8,658 nucleotides of DNA, taken from NCBI GenBank assembly GCA_045649415.1, contig JAZRPY010000008.1:1-8658 (forward strand), written 5' to 3'. Numbering within the stretch: the first letter of the stretch is position 1; each line of letters opens with the position of its first letter. This document shows, in pieces, positions 5,549 to 8,658 of this stretch. The notes below the pieces were generated by a model, which saw only the letters and a program-made list of their open reading frames with translations, did not search any database and was not told the origin of the DNA. The position numbers and the translations under genes are program-made. The DNA comes from CAKSQL01 sp045649415 (GTDB lineage Bacteria > Bacillota > Clostridia > UBA1381).

Positions 5549-5839
5549 TTACTCATCTAATGCGTCCTGTAACCACCAAGAGCCGATATCAAAGGCATCA
5601 TAGAGATTTTCTCTTTCACCACTTCTGTAGTTGACGCCCTTACCAATCTCTCCTGTGTTATCCTGAATATGAAACTTAACCTTTTTGGCAATATCATATT
5701 CACCCTTTTTCTCATTTTCTTCAATCTCCAAAACCAAAATCAAGTCTTTTGATAAATCGCCATAGTAAATTGTGTTACCTTTTCTATACACAGGCTTTCC
5801 CTTAAAAGTCAGGCCCTTTTCCTTTTTAGCTGCAACCAT
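5549..5839 (-). CDS. Uncharacterised 96-residue protein, last gene of the oxidoreductase operon
   Basis: I do not recognise this protein. It begins MVAAKKEKGLTFKGKPVYRK, continues with a lysine-rich beta-type region (NTIYYGDLSKDLILVLEIEE), and ends in a conserved-looking acidic and aromatic tail (YDAFDIGSWWLQDALDE, 80-96). It is soluble, without signal peptide, membrane span, cysteines or nucleotide-binding motifs. The start is ATG at 5839, with AGGAGG 8-9 bases upstream, so it is clearly meant to be translated. It follows the gamma subunit gene by 27 bases and ends at the shared terminator, so it is cotranscribed with the 2-oxoacid oxidoreductase. A role in assembly or regulation of that enzyme is possible but only suggested by position. 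Confidence 0.85.
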   Translation of the reverse strand: MVAAKKEKGLTFKGKPVYRKGNTIYYGDLSKDLILVLEIEENEKKGEYDIAKKVKFHIQDNTGEIGKGVNYRSGERENLYDAFDIGSWWLQDALDE

Positions 5840-5866
5840 TTTAGTTACCTCCTATCCATCCTATTC

Positions 5867-6400
5867 TTAAACGAGATTATACCCCTTTTCTATCATTTCC
5901 ATATTGAATTGAACAAGATGTTGCTTTTTAGCAGGTGTTGTTTTTTCAACGCCCACTCTGATTTCATCAAGAGTGAAAATTCCTGTTGCCTTAATCAAAG
6001 CTCCAAGCATAATCATATTAGCAAGGCTACCCTTACCTGCGTCTGTTGCAAGCTTTGTTGCTTCCACATACACAGAGGTTACATCCTTTCTCTCAATCTT
6101 TCTGTCGATCAAAGCGCTGTCAATAATAATATATCCATTTTCTGCCACAGTATTCTCAAATTTATCCAATGATGGCTTATTCATACTGATTAAAACATCA
6201 GGTACCTGGATAATTGGTGAGCCAACAGGTTCATCCGATATTATAACATGACAATTTGCAGTACCACCACGCATTTCAGGTCCGTATGATGGAAGCCATG
6301 AAAGCTCCTTACCCTTCATAAGTGCTGCATATGCCAAGATTTTTCCAATAAACAAAATTCCCTGACCACCAAAGCCTGTAATAACAATATTTGTTGTCAT
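5867..6400 (-). CDS. 2-oxoacid:ferredoxin oxidoreductase, gamma subunit
   Basis: The 177-residue protein is the gamma domain found as a separate subunit in KOR/VOR-type enzymes. It contains the N-terminal GFGGQGI (9-15), SYGPEMRGGTANC (38-50) and VPDVLISMNKPSLDKF (about 66-81), all typical of the family. In related pyruvate and oxoglutarate oxidoreductases this domain helps bind CoA and interacts with alpha. The start is ATG at 6400, supported by GGAAGG (6411-6416). An in-frame TTG at 6427 would run through that site and is not preferred. It follows the beta gene by 45 bases, and a 6-bp hairpin (6423-6428/6434-6439) lies in that gap. The 96-residue gene follows after 27 bases. Confidence 0.93.
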   Translation of the reverse strand: MTTNIVITGFGGQGILFIGKILAYAALMKGKELSWLPSYGPEMRGGTANCHVIISDEPVGSPIIQVPDVLISMNKPSLDKFENTVAENGYIIIDSALIDRKIERKDVTSVYVEATKLATDAGKGSLANMIMLGALIKATGIFTLDEIRVGVEKTTPAKKQHLVQFNMEMIEKGYNLV

Positions 6401-6445
6401 ATCTATAATTCCTTCCTTTTCTTCCAATATAGCATTGGAGTATTC

Positions 6446-7183
6446 TTACTCAACATCCTTATATACTCCCAAGGGGTAATATGGAATCATTTCATCCTGC
6501 AAACGCTTGATTGCTTCATTTGGAGCTAATCCCCAGTTTGTAGGACAAGTGGAAAGAACTTCAACAAGTGAAAATCCTTTTTTGTCAATTTGGTTCTGGA
6601 ACGCCTTTTTAATAGCTGCCTTTGCCTTCTTGATATTGGGGACAGTATCCAAGGATACTCTTTCAATATAGCTCGGTCCGTCAAGAGTTGCCAACATTTC
6701 AGAAACTTTCACAGGGAAACCCTGAGTTTTTGTGTCACGACCATATGGAGAGGTTTGTGTGACCTGACCTGGCAAGCTTGTTGGTGCCATTTGTCCACCT
6801 GTCATTCCATAAATTGTGTTGTTGATGAAAATAACAGTTATATTTTCACCTCTTGCAGCTGCATGAACTGTTTCAGCAGTACCAATCGCCGCCAGATCTC
6901 CATCCCCCTGATATGTGAACACAATCTTATCAGGATGCACTCTTTTAATACCTGTTGCAACTGCAGGTGCTCTTCCGTGAGCTGCCTGTTGCATATCGCA
7001 ATTGAAATAATTATATGCAGTTACCGAGCAACCAACAGGAGCTACACCGATTGTTTGTCCTTCAATTCCCAGCTCATCAAGAACCTCTGCCACTAACCTG
7101 TGACAAACTCCATGTGTACAACCCGGGCAATAATGAAATGGTGTATCTGTTAGTGCATGGGGTTTTTCAAATACCTTAGTCAT
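6446..7183 (-). CDS. 2-oxoacid:ferredoxin oxidoreductase, beta subunit (TPP-binding)
   Basis: The 245-residue subunit carries thiamine pyrophosphate and a [4Fe-4S] cluster, and performs the decarboxylation and electron transfer. The TPP/Mg motif runs from GDGDLAAIGTAE (93-104) to INNTIYGMTGGQ (120-131). Likely cluster cysteines are C19 and C22 (YCPGC), C52 (PVGCS) and C213 (STCPTNWG), the same spacing pattern as in OFOR/KorB proteins. The start is ATG at 7183 with GGGAG 8 bases upstream. It overlaps the alpha stop codon by 8 bases (ATGACTAA), which suggests translational coupling for equal amounts of the two subunits. An upstream in-frame start at 7216 lies well inside the alpha gene and is rejected. 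Substrate choice (2-oxoglutarate, branched-chain 2-oxoacid or other) is not decided by what I can see. Confidence 0.95.
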   Translation of the reverse strand: MTKVFEKPHALTDTPFHYCPGCTHGVCHRLVAEVLDELGIEGQTIGVAPVGCSVTAYNYFNCDMQQAAHGRAPAVATGIKRVHPDKIVFTYQGDGDLAAIGTAETVHAAARGENITVIFINNTIYGMTGGQMAPTSLPGQVTQTSPYGRDTKTQGFPVKVSEMLATLDGPSYIERVSLDTVPNIKKAKAAIKKAFQNQIDKKGFSLVEVLSTCPTNWGLAPNEAIKRLQDEMIPYYPLGVYKDVE

Positions 7184-8246
7184 TGTTAATCTCCCTCGCA
7201 ATCTTCTTAACTTCATCTATAATCTCTTTAGGAGTAGGAATAATACCACCTGTTCTTCCAAAGAAGTGAACAGGAATTTTTCCGTTTACTGCCAACTTAA
7301 TGTCCTCAATCATTTGTCCTGTGCTCATTTCAACAGAAAGGAATGCTTTTGCAGTTTCAGCAGCTTCTCGATATGCTTTTTCAGGGAATGGCCACAATGT
7401 TATAGGTCTGATAATTCCAACCTTATAGCCTTCCTCTCTCAATTGTTTAACTGCACTTTCAACCACACGACTTGTTGTGCCATATGCAGAAATTATGATA
7501 TCAGCATCCTCTGTGAACTTTTCTTCAAATCGAGCTTCCTTTTCCTTGATAATTTCATATCTTGCCTGACGCTCTAAAATTGTTTTTTCAAGCTCTTCCG
7601 GTGCAAGATACAAGGAGTTTACAATGTTATGCTCTCTTTTTAATTCTGTTCCTGTAGTTGCCCAATCCTTATTTGACTCAATGATTTCAGGAACACTGTC
7701 AAAATCAACAGGCTCCATCATCTGTCCCAATGTACCATCACCTAAAATCATAACAGGAACTCTATATTCGTCTGCAAGATTAAATGCATCTGCAGTTAAA
7801 GATACAATTTCCTGAACTGAGTTAGGAGCAACAACGATTAAATGGTAATCTCCGTGTCCACCACCCTTGGTTGCCTGAAAATAATCCGATTGTGCAGGTT
7901 GAATACCACCAAGTCCGGGGCCTCCACGAACAATATCAACAATAACGCATGGAAGGTCTGCTCCTGCTATGTAGGATATACCCTCTGCCTTTAAGCTGAT
8001 ACCGGGGCTTGAAGAACTTGTCATAACTCTTGCGCCTGCACCTGCAGCACCATATACCATATTGATAGCAGCAACTTCACTCTCTGCCTGCAGGAAAACG
8101 CCGCCGATCTTGGGCATACGCTTTGCCATATAAGCAGCCAGTTCGGTCTGCGGTGTGATGGGATAACCGAAGTAATGACGGCAGCCGGCCTTGATCGCAG
8201 CTTCAGCGATAGCCTCATTGCCCTTCATAAGTACCTTTTCACCCAT
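7176..8246 (-). CDS. vorB: 2-oxoacid:ferredoxin oxidoreductase, alpha subunit (VorB-like)
   Basis: The 356-residue subunit forms the catalytic heterodimer with beta. It shows YPITPQTE (28-35), the signature that contacts TPP and substrate, then ESEVAAINMVYGAAGAGARVM (about 55-75), TSSSSPGISL (76-85) and GGPGLGGIQPAQSDY (107-121). A transketolase C-terminal-like domain (about 245-350) ends in FGRTGGIIPTPKEI. It most resembles proteins annotated as 3-methyl-2-oxobutanoate:ferredoxin oxidoreductase VorB; a 2-oxoglutarate enzyme is the main alternative. The start is ATG at 8246 with an AAGGTGAG site. The gene follows the ferredoxin subunit by 9 bases and overlaps beta by 8. Its first roughly 85 codons differ in composition from the rest: all six Ile codons are ATC and GC is about 56% over 8101-8220. 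Later Ile codons are mostly ATT/ATA, and GC falls to 33-43% in many stretches. Confidence 0.95.
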   Translation of the reverse strand: MGEKVLMKGNEAIAEAAIKAGCRHYFGYPITPQTELAAYMAKRMPKIGGVFLQAESEVAAINMVYGAAGAGARVMTSSSSPGISLKAEGISYIAGADLPCVIVDIVRGGPGLGGIQPAQSDYFQATKGGGHGDYHLIVVAPNSVQEIVSLTADAFNLADEYRVPVMILGDGTLGQMMEPVDFDSVPEIIESNKDWATTGTELKREHNIVNSLYLAPEELEKTILERQARYEIIKEKEARFEEKFTEDADIIISAYGTTSRVVESAVKQLREEGYKVGIIRPITLWPFPEKAYREAAETAKAFLSVEMSTGQMIEDIKLAVNGKIPVHFFGRTGGIIPTPKEIIDEVKKIAREINND

Positions 8247-8255
8247 ATTCTCACC

Positions 8256-8462
8256 TTACCTTTCTACAGTAATGACACAGTCAGGACACATCGTTGCACA
8301 GAAAGCGCAGCCGATGCACTTTTCCTGATCCGTGATCTGTGCGGGAGAATGACCCTTTGCATTGATCATATCCTTGGACAGTTCCAGGATCTTCTTGGGG
8401 CAAGCGTCAATACACAGACCGCAGCCCTTACAAAGGTCCGTATTAAATGTTACCTTAGCCAT
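8256..8462 (-). CDS. 2-oxoacid:ferredoxin oxidoreductase, delta subunit (2x[4Fe-4S] ferredoxin)
   Basis: The 68-residue protein has two complete cluster motifs: C11-C14-C17-C21 (CKGCGLCIDACP) and C49-C52-C55-C59 (CIGCAFCATMCP), plus an extra C62. It is the electron-transfer subunit that carries electrons from the beta-subunit cluster to external ferredoxin. The start is ATG at 8462, preceded by GAAGGAG. The start overlaps the stop codon of the upstream gene by 8 bases (ATGGCTAA), again suggesting coupling. The alpha gene follows after 9 bases. Codon use is GC-rich (Ile mostly ATC, Leu mostly CTG), like the upstream gene and the 5' end of alpha, but unlike the rest of the window. Confidence 0.96.
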   Translation of the reverse strand: MAKVTFNTDLCKGCGLCIDACPKKILELSKDMINAKGHSPAQITDQEKCIGCAFCATMCPDCVITVER

Positions 8463-8658
8463 AAAAACACTCCTTCACGTCGTAGTATTTTTCCTGTAAT
8501 TCCATCGCAAATACATCGCCGTCCATCTGTTCGGCAACGGACTTTTCCGCGGAAGTCATCCAAATGGGAAGGCCGGAGAGCTTGCTCAGTTCTTCCGTCT
8601 TGCGATTGGTCGCTTCCACATCCTCGCCCTTGGTGATGCCGCCCAGATTGGAGTTGTT
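8455..8658 (-). CDS. C-terminal part of a probable nucleotide-binding (CobQ/MinD-like) protein
   Basis: From the right edge the minus strand is open for 67 codons and stops at TAA 8455-8457. The peptide begins NNSNLGGITKGEDVEATNRK, includes LSGLPIWMTSA (about 27-37), and ends EKYYDVKECFYG. NN-x-NLG-x-x-T followed by a helix and a strand ending in GLP resembles the C-terminal half of P-loop ATPases of the CobQ/CobB/MinD type. Genes of this kind occur upstream of some clostridial oxoacid oxidoreductases. The P-loop itself would lie outside the window, so the family call is tentative. Codon use is GC-rich (GGC, ATC, ACC, AAG), and 8521-8640 is 57% GC. It overlaps the ferredoxin gene by 8 bases and is part of the same operon. 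Confidence 0.7.
   Translation of the reverse strand, partial: NNSNLGGITKGEDVEATNRKTEELSKLSGLPIWMTSAEKSVAEQMDGDVFAMELQEKYYDVKECFYG

Noticed and set aside
6590..7096. 168-codon plus-strand open frame
   Set aside because: Fully antisense to the beta-subunit gene; Cys/Ser/Ile-rich product typical of a shadow frame.
8175..8636. 153-codon plus-strand open frame
   Set aside because: Antisense to the ferredoxin gene, its upstream gene and the start of alpha, which have clear motifs and ribosome binding sites; the product has no recognisable domain.
1..8658. CRISPR arrays, tRNA or rRNA genes, insertion sequences
   Set aside because: No regularly spaced repeats, cloverleaf patterns, rRNA-like stretches or transposase genes were found by eye on either strand.

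Overview
The window looks like chromosomal DNA from an anaerobic, low-GC Gram-positive bacterium of the class Clostridia, most likely a gut Lachnospiraceae/Oscillospiraceae-type organism. The reasons are strong AGGAGG-type ribosome binding sites, TTG starts, sigma-A promoters with 17-bp spacers, AT-rich intergenic DNA, a DUF1292 protein, and a ferredoxin-dependent 2-oxoacid oxidoreductase operon. No tRNA, rRNA, CRISPR array or insertion sequence was seen.

Layout, left to right. Positions 1-135 hold a possible C-terminal tail of a plus-strand gene and a cluster of GGTGTA-type repeats. Positions 136-2461 hold a minus-strand two-gene operon: a promoter, a small lipoprotein of unknown function, lysS (lysyl-tRNA synthetase) and a hairpin terminator. 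The 358-bp gap at 2463-2820 holds a probable 6S RNA gene on the minus strand, with its own promoter and terminator. Next is a monocistronic DUF1292 gene (2821-3096), then a divergent pair: a TetR-type regulator (minus, 3173-3715) and a long-chain acyl-CoA synthetase-like AMP ligase (plus, 3871-5511). Their two promoters lie on top of each other in the short intergenic region. The ligase ends at a perfect 17-bp bidirectional terminator shared with the convergent operon to its right.

Positions 5549-8658 are one minus-strand operon entering from the right edge. Its order of transcription is: C-terminal part of a probable nucleotide-binding protein, 2x[4Fe-4S] ferredoxin subunit, alpha subunit (VorB-like), TPP-binding beta subunit, gamma subunit, and a 96-residue protein I do not recognise. 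The four middle genes form a complete 2-oxoacid:ferredoxin oxidoreductase, which oxidatively decarboxylates a 2-oxoacid (probably branched-chain, or 2-oxoglutarate) to an acyl-CoA, or runs in reverse, using ferredoxin. The acyl-CoA ligase next door gives a loose acyl-CoA theme, but the sequence alone does not show that they share a pathway.

I see no clearly new multi-gene system. The points most worth a second look are the abrupt change in base and codon use inside the alpha-subunit gene, the mutually overlapping divergent promoters, the 6S RNA candidate, the cysteine-bearing insert in LysRS, and the two poorly known proteins that bracket the oxidoreductase.
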